Positions 26,901-36,040 of a stretch of DNA of 64,000 bases are shown piece after piece. The position numbers and the translations under genes were made by a program. This DNA is from Pyramidobacter piscolens. Its GTDB lineage: Bacteria; Synergistota; Synergistia; Synergistales; Dethiosulfovibrionaceae. A model generated the notes under the pieces. It had not been told where the DNA came from. It did not search any database and worked only from the letters and a program-made list of their open reading frames with translations. The stretch's first letter is position 1. Each line of letters begins with the position of its first letter. Where the stretch lies: contig SFDM01000005.1 of the NCBI GenBank assembly GCA_004558205.1, positions 84,367 to 148,366 of the forward strand, read 5' to 3'.

Positions 26901-29900
26901 CACATAGTCTTCGACGATGCCCTTTCGATTTCCGCCGCCTGAATAACCTGTGGTTTCCAAATTATGGAAGTTCGTCAGGGAGAGCTTCAGGCTGAAGGAG
27001 CCTGGGGGCAGCTTGAAAGCGAAGGAGCCTTTGGCGTCGGTTTGCGTCTTGTACTCCCTGTCACCGGCTTTCAGAGTGACTTCGACGCCTTTCAACGGCC
27101 GGCCGTCGGGATCGCGCGCCAGCGCCCTGTAGGCGAAGGAGCCGAGGCGGGGCTGCAAGTAGATCTCTTCGCTCAAAGATTTTTCCTGGACGCAGGCGTT
27201 CAAAAAGAGCTCTGTCTCCAGAGGTTCAAAGTCTTTGTGCTCAAACCTGAACTTCAGCCGGCCCGTGGGGACCGTCACGGCCAGAACCCCGTCTTTGCCT
27301 GTGTTCCCAAGGGGCTTGCCTGACAGAGAGATCTTCACGTCTTTCAAGGGCTTGTTCGTCACCAGATCGCGGAGAACCAGGCTCCTCACGGTGTTCAGCG
27401 GCGCGAGCCAGTAGGTTTCAGCCTCGGCGTTAACGGCGTTCATGAGGCATTCCGTCTCAAGGGCTTTAAAGCCTTCGCGCGAGAAGGTCAGGCGTTGACG
27501 GCCGTCGGGCAGAGGCAGTTCGGCGGTCCCGTCGGTTTTTGTCAGGATGGTGCGGTCATTCCAGACGATTTTGACGCTGTCAAGAGGTTCGCCGGAGATC
27601 AGGTTTTTGACGACAAATCTCGCGGAACCCGGATTGGCCGCGCGGTCGGGCTTCAAGTAGAGACGGCGCGGAACGGTCTCGGAGATCGTGAAGAAAGCTT
27701 CTGTTTTCAGCTTTTGATAGCCCGTCGCCTCCAGGGTAATCCTGCGGCGTCCCGCGTCCACGTTGTGAAAACGCGCTATTCCCTTGGCGTCGGTGGTTTC
27801 GGCGGGCGCGCCCTCGGAATCGATGGTCACGCGGGCTTGAGCCAGGGGTTTTTCTGTCACCCAGTCGAGGACTTCAAATGACTCGGCGCATTTTAACGGC
27901 CTCAGGTAGGCCGTGAAGTCAGCGGGCCGTTCTCCGGCGTAAAACGCCGTCTCAAGGGTCTCATAGCCCGCGGCGGTCAGGCGGATTTGCCCGCACCCCG
28001 GCCGAAGCCGTTCGATCCTCTCGCGGTTCAGCGACGACGATACGTCGCGGGTCCAGCCGTTGTTAGTTCTGATGAGAGCCTGAACCTTTTGGGCTTCCTG
28101 TCCCGTGGCTCCGTCGAAGACTTTAAAGCGCAGCTTGCCCACGGCGGGATAGAGGTTTTGTTCCAGTTCGAGGCCCTCTTCAACCTTTACGTCGAATCGG
28201 CTGGACGATTCGCTTGAGCCGTCGATCAGGCATCGGACTTCGTAATTTCCGGGCAGAAGCGCCGCCGACCAGTTGCCAGCGGCGTCGCTGCGCAGGCTGT
28301 GGCTTTCGTCTCTGCCGTGCAGGCTCAGTTCCATGTGAGGCAGGGCTTCGCCGGTCACGCGGTCGATCACGCGCCCCTTCAGCTTTCCAGTGCCGAGGCC
28401 GCTTCCAGAGGGCAGCAGCTCCACCTTCAGAGGCTGGTTCTCCCTGGAGAGAATCATGTCGCCTGTGAAGGGGTTGTACTCGTCGGCCTGGGCCTGAAGC
28501 GCGAATTTTCCCGCGGGGATCTGGAGTTCAAAGGCTCCTTTCTCGTCGGACGCGGTTTCAAAGAGAGTTTTTCCCAGGTGGAACGACAGAGTTCCCTTCG
28601 GGACGGGCTTTTTGGTGATTCGGTCCGTCAAAATGCCCTTGAAGGTCTCCGGCGCGCCGAGGTAGTTGAAGACAGCGCTGCCTGCTCCGATCATGGAGCC
28701 CTTCAGAATCACGTAGGCCTGCACCGAGCAGGGGCCCGAGGTCATGTCTGATGGCAGCTTGAGGGATTGGGACGCCTCAGCCTTCTCGGCTTCGGCGGTA
28801 AAGCTTTTCTCCTCGGAAACTCTGGAGCGTCCCGCGCCGTCCAGAATCACAAAGCGGACGCTGCCCGCCGACGCTGCTTTGAAGGGGTTCTCAAAGGACA
28901 GCTCGGCCTTGATTGAGCCGCCCACTTCGCAGGCCTCTTTATCGAGTTTCAGGGAGATCTCGGTCCTGGGCGCGTGGGTGTAGAATCCCTTGCTCATGGA
29001 GGCCAGGCGGGCTCCGCTTTTTGCGTCGAAAACGTCCACGTAAAAGCGGTCGTTGCCGTCGTCGTTGATCACGGTGATGACCTTTTCGAGGGTGAAGGTC
29101 CCTTCGGCAGGCAGACGCACCTGGTCGGTTCCCTCGTAGAGCTTCTTGTTTTCCGGGCTGGACGCCCAGCTGTTGTGAATGAAACGCCACTGAACCTTCA
29201 AATCCTGGTCCTGACCCGTCCTCTCCCAGAAGAGCGCTGTGAATCGGGCCTGAGCCCCGCGGACGTAGTTTTCCAGGTCGCTTGCCAGGGAGAGGTTCAG
29301 AGGGGCCTTGTTCTCGCTGGGAGCCGCGGCGTTCCGCGGCAGCACGCTGACCACAAAAGCCTTTTGCGGCGCGGCGAACCCCGCCTTTTTTCCTGATTCG
29401 TCGAAGAAGTCGGCGCCGACGCTGTAGAAGCCTGATTGGGACGCCGACGGGATAAGAATGCCCTCGGGGCCGCTCTGAGTCTCGATCTGGCTTCCGTCTG
29501 GCGCGAGAACCAGCGGTTTAAAGCTCTTCCAATGAACGCCTTCGGGAACTTGGACGGTTACGCCTTCTGAGGAACTGCCTGAAGAACGGGCCTGAATTTT
29601 CACGCTGGCGCCCCTTTCGATGAAAGGGACCTCTCCGTTGTCAAGCAGATAGGCCAGAAGGTCGCGGAAGAAGAGCTTCTCGTCGGAGGTGCTTTGATGA
29701 TTGCCCGCGGCCCAGTCCAGATAGAGCGTCGAAAGGACGACGCGCCCCTTTTTCCAGGGGTAGGCGATCATGCAGGGCTGGCCGTTCTTTGTCCGCGACA
29801 GCCAGATTTCGCTTTTTTCGGGATAGTCCAGGAAGTAGCCGTCCACGTTGAAGTCCGGCTCGGCTTTTGTCATGGAGGCGAAGGCCCCGATGTTTTTCAT

Positions 29901-32678
29901 GACCCGCGCCGAGGCGTACTGGCAGCTCTGGTCTTCTGCGAATCCGTAGGCCTTGACGTCGCCGGGGATCGCTCCGTACTCCCTGCCGAGCTGCTGCGCA
30001 AAAGCGAGTACCGTGCCGCCCGACTCAAGGTAATGTTCGATCAGGGCCTTGAACCGAGCTGAGCCTGCATAGTCCGACAGCGCGCCGCTGGGGATGATCA
30101 GAAGACGGTAGTTGGCGAGCAGGTTGGGATTGGCGTCGGGACGAATTATGACTGCCGCTTCGCTGGCGCCCATAAGAGAGGCCGCGCCCCGGGCGTAGCC
30201 CGATGACAGGATAGCCACGTCGGGAGTCAGAGCCACGTTCCAGATCACGTCGCGGCGCACTTCTTCAATCACTGATTTCTGTTCAGGCGAGAGTTGCGGA
30301 GCCATGTCCAGGGACGCGGGGTCCATCGCCGCATCGAGGAAGGCCCCTAACGTCTCGGGGTTCAGGTCGTGGCCTGAAATTTCGGGATCGCGGTTTTGCA
30401 GCCATCCTGTCACGAAGAAATCGCCCTGTGAAAGGGCACGCAGCCAAAGAGCCCTCTCCTGTACGGGGAGCGCCAGCAGCGCCGCGCCGATATTTTCGTT
30501 GTCGTCGGGGTTATCGGCGCCGGGAGTGCCGAAGGTGATACCCAGTTCCTGAGCGCGCTGGTCCTTGAACTTTTTGACCCATTTTTTCAGATCCTCGGGA
30601 GTCGTGCTGTTCATGAGCTCAGCCATCTTTTGGGGATCCTTGAGAATGGGCTCGAAGATGCGCCAGTACTTAAAGCGGTTTTTCTCCCAGACCGGAGGCA
30701 GCGGCCCGCCGCCAATGGCTTTGGAGATCAGATCCGACAGAGGCTTGTAGCGCTCCTTCATGGCCTCTTCGTTCTTCATCGCCTCCAGGGCTTTTTTGTA
30801 AGCTTCATAGTAGGCGTCGAGAGTGCCGGCGGTCACGTAGCCCAGTTCGCTTATGGTGAGAATGTCGCCGGCGGCGGGGATCATCTTTGCCCCTTCCCAG
30901 CCCAGGTAGATTGCGGTCCACTGTTCGGGCGTCAGATTCCATTTTTTGCCCTTGGCCTGGTCTCTGTAATACTGTTCCAGGTCCTGGGCATAATACTCAT
31001 GGGTTGTGTCGATGGCGCCCTGGATGCCGAGGAACGTTCCCGCTCCGAGGGCGAGCGCTTCGCCCAGGGTCAGCATTCCAAAGTTTTCGGGATCGCGCTT
31101 GGCTTCCTGTTCCAGGTGATCGCTGCAGGCCTTGAGCCCCATGTAGACGCCGTAGATCCTGCCGAGAATTCCTGCAACCGCGCTGGCCTTTTCAAGCTTG
31201 CTTGTGCCGGCGCGGGTTTTGACGTGAGGCGAGTCGACGTCGGCAGGCTTGGTCCCTTTGAGGGGCTTGGCAGAAGGCGCGTCGGAGGCCGTTCCCAGGC
31301 GTTTCGATGGAACGTCGGCTCCAGCGGCCGCCTTTTTGATGCCCGTCAGCTCCGAGGGCTTGGGGTCAGCCGGAAGGGGTTTGGCCTTCCCGCCTGAGGC
31401 TCTCCTGGCGTTGTCCTTGGCAAAATGCTCTGGGGACATGGTCTTCTTCGTGTAGAGGTCGGTGATCTTCCCGTCGGCCTCGACCTTTATCTTGCGCCCC
31501 GCCAGTTCGGCGCCCGTCTGTGGCGAGTTTTTCGTGATGCCCTTCAGCGTCGCCTTGTTGGTCTCGTTGATGGTCGTGATTTCTGCCTTGGTCTTATTCC
31601 AGGTGTCGAGGTCCTGCTTCGTCCAGGCGGAACGCGGCTTTGCGTCCAGATCAGTGAGTGTTTGCCGACGCTGCTTCATCAGCGTGTCGCTCTGGCTTTT
31701 CGCGTTTTTGGCCGAGTCCTGAAGGGCGGCGTTGGCTTTTTTCTTGAACTCGCTGATCTTTTGCTCCCGCACCTCGGGCGGATCCTTAAAGTCCGTCACT
31801 CGGGCCTGTTCCCAGCTGCCGCCCTGCTGAAGGGTCTCGCACTGCTTTTTAAAGCCGGGGTCGATGTCGGTGTTTGACCACTCGGCGGCTTTCACCACGC
31901 TTTTTCCGATGGTCTTGCCGTCGCTCAGGTCAGTGCCTTTGCCTGTGAGCCCCGCTTCAGAGGCTTTTTTCACGTTGTCCAGGACGGCGCCTTGGGGATC
32001 CTTGACGCCCATTTTGCCGTCCGACGTCTCGTAGAGCCCTCCGGCGCTGGAGAAGGTGTCTTTAGCCATGCCGGAGCTTCTGACCCAGTCTTTCCACTGC
32101 CGGCTCCCTTCCTTGAGCTGCGGCGGCTTTTCCCAGATCACGATGTTTCGGGTCTCGTCGATATAGCGGTGTGAGTTGTGGGGATCCTTTTTAAACTGAT
32201 AGCCTTTGCCGCTGTCGTTCATCTTGTCGGCCAGCTTTTTACCGCCGCCGTCCTTTATGGCCGTGATGTCCATGTCGCTCTCGGGCGATTTTGGATCGCC
32301 GCCTGAGCTGATGTAATCCTTCGTCGGATCGTAATTGCCTTTGGCGTCCTTCTTTGCGACGTGCTCGTCAAAATCTGCAGGACGTTTGTCTTTATTGTCT
32401 TTGTTGTCTTTATTGTATTTATACTTGTCGAAAATTTTCTGTCGATCCTGAGCGTATTCCTGATGTTTAACGGGATCATCAAGATTGTTGTCCCAGTGTT
32501 TTTTGTCGTTTTCAGCAAGTTCTCTGCGAAAATCTTCCACAAGTTTTGTATGCTCGTCTACGTTCTCCTCCGCCATGGCCGCCGAAAGTTCCGGCTGAAA
32601 AACCGGCAGAGGCCCCTGAAGTGTCAGGCTCAGGAGCAGCAGGAGCGCCAGTAATTTGCGCCACAGGAATTTCTTCAT
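23970..32678 (-). CDS. Giant secreted multidomain repeat protein (about 2,900 aa), function unknown
   Basis: 2,902 residues, the largest gene here. A signal peptide (KLLALLLLLSLTL, about residues 8-36) follows the ATG at 32678, chosen over an Arg/Lys-rich upstream extension because it begins the signal peptide and has a G-rich ribosome site. Residues 40-480 are charged and low-complexity (Lys/Asp-rich, NKDNKDNKDK), then a helical region (about 490-810) with two hydrophobic stretches. About 815-1015 resembles a class I glutamine-amidotransferase-like fold as in DUF4350-type proteins (LLIIPSGALSDY, HYLESGGTVLAFAQQLG), with no obvious catalytic Cys. From about 1,340 there are many carboxypeptidase-regulatory/CNA-B-like beta-sandwich units. 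Four tandem units of about 80 residues (about 2019-2336) share EGYxETGDFYPxxFAGRK; a last unit and a CARDB-like region (about 2515-2610) follow. No C-terminal anchor is visible, and the last codons come from a MITE, so the native C-terminus may be lost. It is the last gene of a four-gene cluster. A scaffold or adhesin-like envelope role is inferred only from architecture. Confidence 0.8.
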   Translation of the reverse strand: MKKFLWRKLLALLLLLSLTLQGPLPVFQPELSAAMAEENVDEHTKLVEDFRRELAENDKKHWDNNLDDPVKHQEYAQDRQKIFDKYKYNKDNKDNKDKRPADFDEHVAKKDAKGNYDPTKDYISSGGDPKSPESDMDITAIKDGGGKKLADKMNDSGKGYQFKKDPHNSHRYIDETRNIVIWEKPPQLKEGSRQWKDWVRSSGMAKDTFSSAGGLYETSDGKMGVKDPQGAVLDNVKKASEAGLTGKGTDLSDGKTIGKSVVKAAEWSNTDIDPGFKKQCETLQQGGSWEQARVTDFKDPPEVREQKISEFKKKANAALQDSAKNAKSQSDTLMKQRRQTLTDLDAKPRSAWTKQDLDTWNKTKAEITTINETNKATLKGITKNSPQTGAELAGRKIKVEADGKITDLYTKKTMSPEHFAKDNARRASGGKAKPLPADPKPSELTGIKKAAAGADVPSKRLGTASDAPSAKPLKGTKPADVDSPHVKTRAGTSKLEKASAVAGILGRIYGVYMGLKACSDHLEQEAKRDPENFGMLTLGEALALGAGTFLGIQGAIDTTHEYYAQDLEQYYRDQAKGKKWNLTPEQWTAIYLGWEGAKMIPAAGDILTISELGYVTAGTLDAYYEAYKKALEAMKNEEAMKERYKPLSDLISKAIGGGPLPPVWEKNRFKYWRIFEPILKDPQKMAELMNSTTPEDLKKWVKKFKDQRAQELGITFGTPGADNPDDNENIGAALLALPVQERALWLRALSQGDFFVTGWLQNRDPEISGHDLNPETLGAFLDAAMDPASLDMAPQLSPEQKSVIEEVRRDVIWNVALTPDVAILSSGYARGAASLMGASEAAVIIRPDANPNLLANYRLLIIPSGALSDYAGSARFKALIEHYLESGGTVLAFAQQLGREYGAIPGDVKAYGFAEDQSCQYASARVMKNIGAFASMTKAEPDFNVDGYFLDYPEKSEIWLSRTKNGQPCMIAYPWKKGRVVLSTLYLDWAAGNHQSTSDEKLFFRDLLAYLLDNGEVPFIERGASVKIQARSSGSSSEGVTVQVPEGVHWKSFKPLVLAPDGSQIETQSGPEGILIPSASQSGFYSVGADFFDESGKKAGFAAPQKAFVVSVLPRNAAAPSENKAPLNLSLASDLENYVRGAQARFTALFWERTGQDQDLKVQWRFIHNSWASSPENKKLYEGTDQVRLPAEGTFTLEKVITVINDDGNDRFYVDVFDAKSGARLASMSKGFYTHAPRTEISLKLDKEACEVGGSIKAELSFENPFKAASAGSVRFVILDGAGRSRVSEEKSFTAEAEKAEASQSLKLPSDMTSGPCSVQAYVILKGSMIGAGSAVFNYLGAPETFKGILTDRITKKPVPKGTLSFHLGKTLFETASDEKGAFELQIPAGKFALQAQADEYNPFTGDMILSRENQPLKVELLPSGSGLGTGKLKGRVIDRVTGEALPHMELSLHGRDESHSLRSDAAGNWSAALLPGNYEVRCLIDGSSESSSRFDVKVEEGLELEQNLYPAVGKLRFKVFDGATGQEAQKVQALIRTNNGWTRDVSSSLNRERIERLRPGCGQIRLTAAGYETLETAFYAGERPADFTAYLRPLKCAESFEVLDWVTEKPLAQARVTIDSEGAPAETTDAKGIARFHNVDAGRRRITLEATGYQKLKTEAFFTISETVPRRLYLKPDRAANPGSARFVVKNLISGEPLDSVKIVWNDRTILTKTDGTAELPLPDGRQRLTFSREGFKALETECLMNAVNAEAETYWLAPLNTVRSLVLRDLVTNKPLKDVKISLSGKPLGNTGKDGVLAVTVPTGRLKFRFEHKDFEPLETELFLNACVQEKSLSEEIYLQPRLGSFAYRALARDPDGRPLKGVEVTLKAGDREYKTQTDAKGSFAFKLPPGSFSLKLSLTNFHNLETTGYSGGGNRKGIVEDYVLYPSDAPLPSEKGGILFEIRDLITSEPVTLLRGKLSGKPFIYEEGLFECENAPGRSDLTFAAEGYESLDLRGMAFFPGQKVKRLVHMRPLRAEVEFRVLDAISGKPLPKFAGSILDRGQSAFAEGLASGTTSEKYARTNFWAEGYSETGDFYPINFAGRKITRTIALWPSEGAVEFRVRDALNGAPLEKFVGRVLDSDSMAYADGLALGQSKAGNRRSAFWSEGYAETGDFYPTVFAGRKAERNVSLWPTRGTVEFRLSDAVTGANLERFTGIALDSGSLSFCKEIAVRQAQEGNRRSAFQSEGYVETGDFYPPVFAGRKVLCPVSLWPSKGVVDFQPMDALTSQPLERFVSLPLDQGARAFAAGASASVKAPAWRNKRTWFEVPGYRGISDYYPAAYPGRTVQSKLFMTPQAPEGQATLRAFDVATGRTVRGATFRLDGRDFTAPSGEIRCRKSTDFARLSLGVRAPGYRDSSASVFFTAGRRDLTVSVPMTPIMPRGLGRLLLTVADSAKKPLAGAVVTLPLEKGSVKAVTNASGQVLFDRVPSGVPSLSIRKEGFAGTSLRAAVAGGRTSRASALLRPLSETKAPVKFTPVITAVPEGEILRPGSQTTLKFTVENRGGVGGSALCSVMIPDVRSHSAEVTLGPGESREIALPVTVPDDAATSRILVKAKAEEAERDFMLEIRAPSFELTAQSDKEAYTEGGSMSVTLTAEAEKGTPDGDYQFRVTWNDQSWTQDVRLKDGKAEAAFSDIPVSFSGNKLLFALYHASGRSVVINALPVLNSADEILMIPHKPQYQAGETARIKVRSASESELTLRSPLFGDRSLKPEEKLLILSEESEETEFEFTIPSPIPTGVYEIRCGDFAAPLSVRGFETKILDRNLDESGDGEKASLTLSWRAATRGEIPCDWTLTARNPLDNSQEAQEIAKGSLTLAGAWAEYAVSVEIPAEEPRDLELKLVPRGLETPLAKIYYKQFS
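25715..26630. repeat. In-gene tandem repeat, four units of about 240 bp
   Basis: Within the giant gene, four consecutive units of about 240 bp each encode an 80-residue module with the signature EGYxETGDFYPxxFAGRK (centres near 26450, 26210, 25967 and 25720). The first three are clearly similar at DNA level; the last is diverged (GYRGISDYYPAAYPGR). Confidence 0.8.
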
Positions 32679-32694
32679 GATTCTGCGCCCCCCT

Positions 32695-33624
32695 TTACTT
32701 TTCGGCTTCCCAGAGCGCGGCGATTTTATTGGCGTAGGCCGCCGCGGAAGGGTTCTGCGCCCAGGCCGAAATGGCCTTTTTGAGCGTTTCAATGGCTAGT
32801 TTTTTATTGCCCTTAGCGCGCTGAAACTGAGCCAGGGCGAATAGCGCGGTTCCGTCCCCTCCGTCGGCGTTCAGACGGCTCTGGACGAAGGCCTCGCCTT
32901 CGGCGGTTTTCCCGCTGATCAGGCAGGTGGCGCCGAAAAGGGGCATGACGTTCAAATCGAAAAGTTCTGGTTTTTGCGCGAAGGCTTTCAGAAAATGGGT
33001 TACAGCGTCTTCAAAGCTCTCATCCTGAAACTCCAGACCGGCCAGGAAGACCAGCGTCTCAGCGTGACTTGGGTCGAGTTCGAGAGCCTTTTCGCAGGCT
33101 TCCCTCGCCAGGGACTGGGTGTAACTGTTGGCTCCAAAGGCGCCGTAGACGCGGGCGAGGATATAAAAGAAATCGGGCCGTTCGGGACAGATCTCCGAAG
33201 CCGAAAGGGCGTAGGCCAGAGCTTTACGCAGCTCTGGGGCCTCGTCGGGCGAAGGACGGGGATTTTTTGCCCTGTAGGCCTCCAGAGCCTCAAGGGCGAT
33301 GGAGCCTCGCAGAATCCCCAGAGCCAGCCTGTTCAGCTCCGAGGGATCCTTTTCGCAGAGCTCCATAGCGCGGCTTTCCGAGGCTGGAGGCTCATATTCA
33401 TCGGGGGCTTGGCCGAGATCCTGATCGGGCATAGCGTCAAGTTCCTTGACTGTGAGGTAGACTGAGCTGTTCCTGTTGGCCATAAAGTCAGAAAGGTCTG
33501 CGTCTTTATCTATTTTTTCCTGCGCTGGCGGCTCCAGGACTCTGGGCCCCGGCTCCTCTGCGAAGGAAGGGCGCGGCAGCGCGCAGAAGACGAGGAGAAT
33601 CAGATACAGGGAGATCGTTTTCAC
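32695..33624 (-). CDS. Secreted TPR-repeat protein
   Basis: 309 residues. A signal peptide (MKTISLYLILLVFCALPRPSFA) is followed by an acidic linker and helical repeats of TPR type from about residue 100 to the end, for example PDFFYILARVYGAFGANSYTQSLAREACEKALELDPSHAETLVFLAGLEFQ in two successive 34-residue units. The start is a GTG at 33624 with GGAGG seven bases upstream. It ends 16 bp before the start of the giant secreted protein, so translation and transcription are probably coupled. Such periplasmic TPR proteins usually hold complexes together; the giant protein is the likely partner, by context. No enzymatic motif is present. Confidence 0.8.
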   Translation of the reverse strand: MKTISLYLILLVFCALPRPSFAEEPGPRVLEPPAQEKIDKDADLSDFMANRNSSVYLTVKELDAMPDQDLGQAPDEYEPPASESRAMELCEKDPSELNRLALGILRGSIALEALEAYRAKNPRPSPDEAPELRKALAYALSASEICPERPDFFYILARVYGAFGANSYTQSLAREACEKALELDPSHAETLVFLAGLEFQDESFEDAVTHFLKAFAQKPELFDLNVMPLFGATCLISGKTAEGEAFVQSRLNADGGDGTALFALAQFQRAKGNKKLAIETLKKAISAWAQNPSAAAYANKIAALWEAEK

Positions 33625-33723
33625 AGAAATTCCTCCTTTGTATGTGTATTTTTTATTGGCGCATTTTTGTGGAGAATTTGCACGAATAGGAGACTGTGAG
33701 CCTCTTCAGTTGATACAAAACGA

Positions 33724-33788
33724 GGGAGTCAAGGCGCAAAGAGCCTCCTTCATCTGTACAGGCGAGGGCTTTGCGCGGCAGGACTCCC
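33724..33788. other. Intercistronic inverted repeat inside the cluster
   Basis: Within the 252-bp gap between the ankyrin and TPR genes, GGGAGTC..GCGCAAAGAGCC pairs with GGCTTTGCGC..GACTCCC around a 21-base loop. It could act as an attenuator, processing site or mRNA-stability element that sets the ratio of upstream to downstream products. It has no U run, so it is not a standard terminator. Confidence 0.45.
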
Positions 33789-33876
33789 CCGGAGTGTTTC
33801 TGACGTCGGATTTCAGACGTGCCAAGGGGGGATCAAAGCGGGCGGCGAACCGGCAGGGGCCGGCGCTTTCATGGGG

Positions 33877-35430
33877 CTATTGCAGGCTCTTCAAATATTC
33901 CGCCACTTCGGGCTTGCACCACTTTTGCGCCAGTGAGAGCGCTGATTCCCCCTCCGGCGTCGTCACTTTTGGATCGGCTCCGGCTTCGACCATGAGTTTT
34001 ACCACCTCAAGCGGGGCCAGCATGCGGACGCTCCACATCAAGGGCGTCCAGCCCTTCTGGTTCTTGCTGTTGATGGAGACCTTGGAGCGGAGGAGCACGT
34101 AGAATTCCGCCAGAGCCTTTTCCCATTCAGCGGCTCCCTCCGCGGCAGTTTCTGCTTTTTTGTCGGCTTTGTGCCGGGCTGCTTCGGACAGGCTTACTGC
34201 GACCTGCTGCATAAGCCCGCTTCCCTTTTTGTTCAGACGGTGAGGGTCGCAGCCCAGGTCTATAAGCTGCTGCAGATCTTCGGCGTTTTTTCTCTGGAAC
34301 AGAAGGATCGGCGTGTTCCCCTCTTCATCGCTGGCGTTGATGTCGTAAATTCCCAGAGAAAGCAGGTACTTCAGCGTCTCCAAATTACCGGCGCGTCCTG
34401 CTGAGAAGATCAGCGCTGAATGCCCATCGGAGTCGGCCCCCTTGGGATCGGCGCCCTTCGAGATCAGCCACTGAAGCTGCTCGGGCGTGGCGTTTTTCTT
34501 GCCAGCACGTACCATAAAGGGTGTTTCGTCTCTAGAAGTCTTCACGTCGAGCCTGGCGCCCTTCTCGATGAGCAGTTTTGAGAGCTCCATGCTCTCGTCG
34601 TCTATGGCCAGAGCAAACATAATAGGATAGTTACCGTCTACGGCTAGATTGGGATCGGCGCCATGGTCGATCATGAGTTTCGCCATAGACGGTTCGTACT
34701 TGCGGAGCGCCCAGGCCAGAGGCGTCCAGCTTTGATCGCTGCGGCGCGCGTTCACGCCGGCGCCCTTGGAGAGCAACAATTCTGCCATAGGACGCTTGCT
34801 GGAGTCGTCAACAGTCAGGCAGAGGGGCGTGCGCCCATGCTTGTCGAAGGCGTTAATATTGGCGCCGTATTTTATAAGCAGTTCGGCCATGGAGAGCTTT
34901 TTGCCCTCTTCGGCGATCACAAGCAGGGCTGTTTCTTTGTATTTATTGGTAGCCTCGATGTTGGCGCCGTTCTCCAGAAGGGCTTTTACGAGATCCTCCC
35001 GTCCCTGCTCCGCCGCTTCGATCAGGGCGATTGTTTGATATTGATCTATCGGCGCGTTCAGGTCGGCGCCTTTTGAAGCTAGCAGGCCTATGACTGCTGG
35101 ATCCTCGGTCCTGCCAAGAGGCGTCTGCTGTCTGCGGCAGGCCTGATTGGGGTTTGCTCCCGCATCAAGAAGGACTTTCACAAAATCAGCGGCATTTTTT
35201 TTCAGCTCGGCGGCGTAATAGAGCGCCGTGTTCGTGTCTTCATCGACCAGATTCACATCGGCGCCTTGCGCTAGAAGTTCTTTAACCTTGGGCAGGTCTT
35301 GCTTGATGACAGCCGCCATCAAGGCCGTTCTTTGGCGGTCGTCCCGTGCGTTTGGATCGGCGGCCTGAAGGGAACTACAGAAACTTGAAATAATCCCGAA
35401 GCAGAGCATAAGAGCTGCAAACTTTTTCAT
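33877..35430 (-). CDS. Secreted ankyrin-repeat protein
   Basis: 517 residues. A signal peptide (MKKFAALMLCFGIISSFCSSLQAA) is followed by about a dozen ankyrin repeats covering nearly the whole mature protein, with typical units such as QTALIEAA/GREDLVKALLENGANIEATN and KGWTPLMWSVRML..VVKLMVEAGADP. The repeat array is interrupted near residues 420-455 by a charged helix (KKAETAAEGAAEWEKALAEF). It should act in the periplasm as a protein-binding scaffold. AAAGGAGG precedes the ATG at 35430. The upstream membrane-protein gene ends one base before its start region (35432), so the two are tightly coupled. A 252-bp gap with an inverted repeat separates it from the TPR gene. Confidence 0.88.
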   Translation of the reverse strand: MKKFAALMLCFGIISSFCSSLQAADPNARDDRQRTALMAAVIKQDLPKVKELLAQGADVNLVDEDTNTALYYAAELKKNAADFVKVLLDAGANPNQACRRQQTPLGRTEDPAVIGLLASKGADLNAPIDQYQTIALIEAAEQGREDLVKALLENGANIEATNKYKETALLVIAEEGKKLSMAELLIKYGANINAFDKHGRTPLCLTVDDSSKRPMAELLLSKGAGVNARRSDQSWTPLAWALRKYEPSMAKLMIDHGADPNLAVDGNYPIMFALAIDDESMELSKLLIEKGARLDVKTSRDETPFMVRAGKKNATPEQLQWLISKGADPKGADSDGHSALIFSAGRAGNLETLKYLLSLGIYDINASDEEGNTPILLFQRKNAEDLQQLIDLGCDPHRLNKKGSGLMQQVAVSLSEAARHKADKKAETAAEGAAEWEKALAEFYVLLRSKVSINSKNQKGWTPLMWSVRMLAPLEVVKLMVEAGADPKVTTPEGESALSLAQKWCKPEVAEYLKSLQ

Positions 35431-35431
35431 A

Positions 35432-36040
35432 CTATTTTCCTCCTTTAATAATTGAGACGCTATTGTTGAGCTTTATGTGATCTTCCACGCGGGCTCTGAC
35501 AATCTCATAGTTTTCTTTGGTGCAGAACAGATAGATCTTCACTGCCCAGGCTGCTTTGACAATGATCAGCCGGTCTTGAGGACGGTATTTGACAGATCGC
35601 GCCTCCTTCCAGGCGATAAAGGTCTTGAGCGAGCTCTTTGCCAGAAAAAACGTACCCATCGCCCCTGGCCGCCTCGTGAAGAGCGCCAGGATCAGGCCGA
35701 AGCGGTAAAGCCTTTCAAGCCGGCGGGACTGCTTTTTCTGGTTTGCCGACACGACGCCCTGCCCGTCCAGGCGATACTCCACGTCGTAGCTGCCGCCATA
35801 GACTGCCAGCACGACGATCGCTGTGATCACCAGAAAGAACCCGATAAAACAAAAGGCATAATATCCATCACTTTGCCCGTCTATAAGCCACAGCTTGGTC
35901 ATCCAGAGAAGCAGAAGTCCAAAGGGGATTCCCAACACCAGAAGGATGGCGCGCGTCACAGGGTTGTTGTGAAATAGGGAAATTTGCTGCTTCCACTCCA
36001 GAGGTTCTTCTGTTGTTTTAACGTTTGTCTGGGTTGTCAT
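35432..36040 (-). CDS. Two-helix membrane protein, unknown function
   Basis: 202 residues. Two membrane helices (AILLVLGIPFGLLLLWMTKLWL and YYAFCFIGFFLVITAIVVLAVYGG) lie at about residues 34-90, followed by a cytoplasmic domain of about 110 residues rich in basic and aromatic residues (VKYRPQDRLIIVKAAWAVKIYLF). This layout recalls small PH-like/YcxB-type membrane proteins, but the match is loose. The start is the ATG at 36040 with GGAGG nine bases upstream; an earlier in-frame codon nine residues upstream has no such site. It is the first clear gene of the leftward cluster leading to the ankyrin, TPR and giant secreted proteins, and might anchor or signal for them (inference). Confidence 0.7.
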   Translation of the reverse strand: MTTQTNVKTTEEPLEWKQQISLFHNNPVTRAILLVLGIPFGLLLLWMTKLWLIDGQSDGYYAFCFIGFFLVITAIVVLAVYGGSYDVEYRLDGQGVVSANQKKQSRRLERLYRFGLILALFTRRPGAMGTFFLAKSSLKTFIAWKEARSVKYRPQDRLIIVKAAWAVKIYLFCTKENYEIVRARVEDHIKLNNSVSIIKGGK

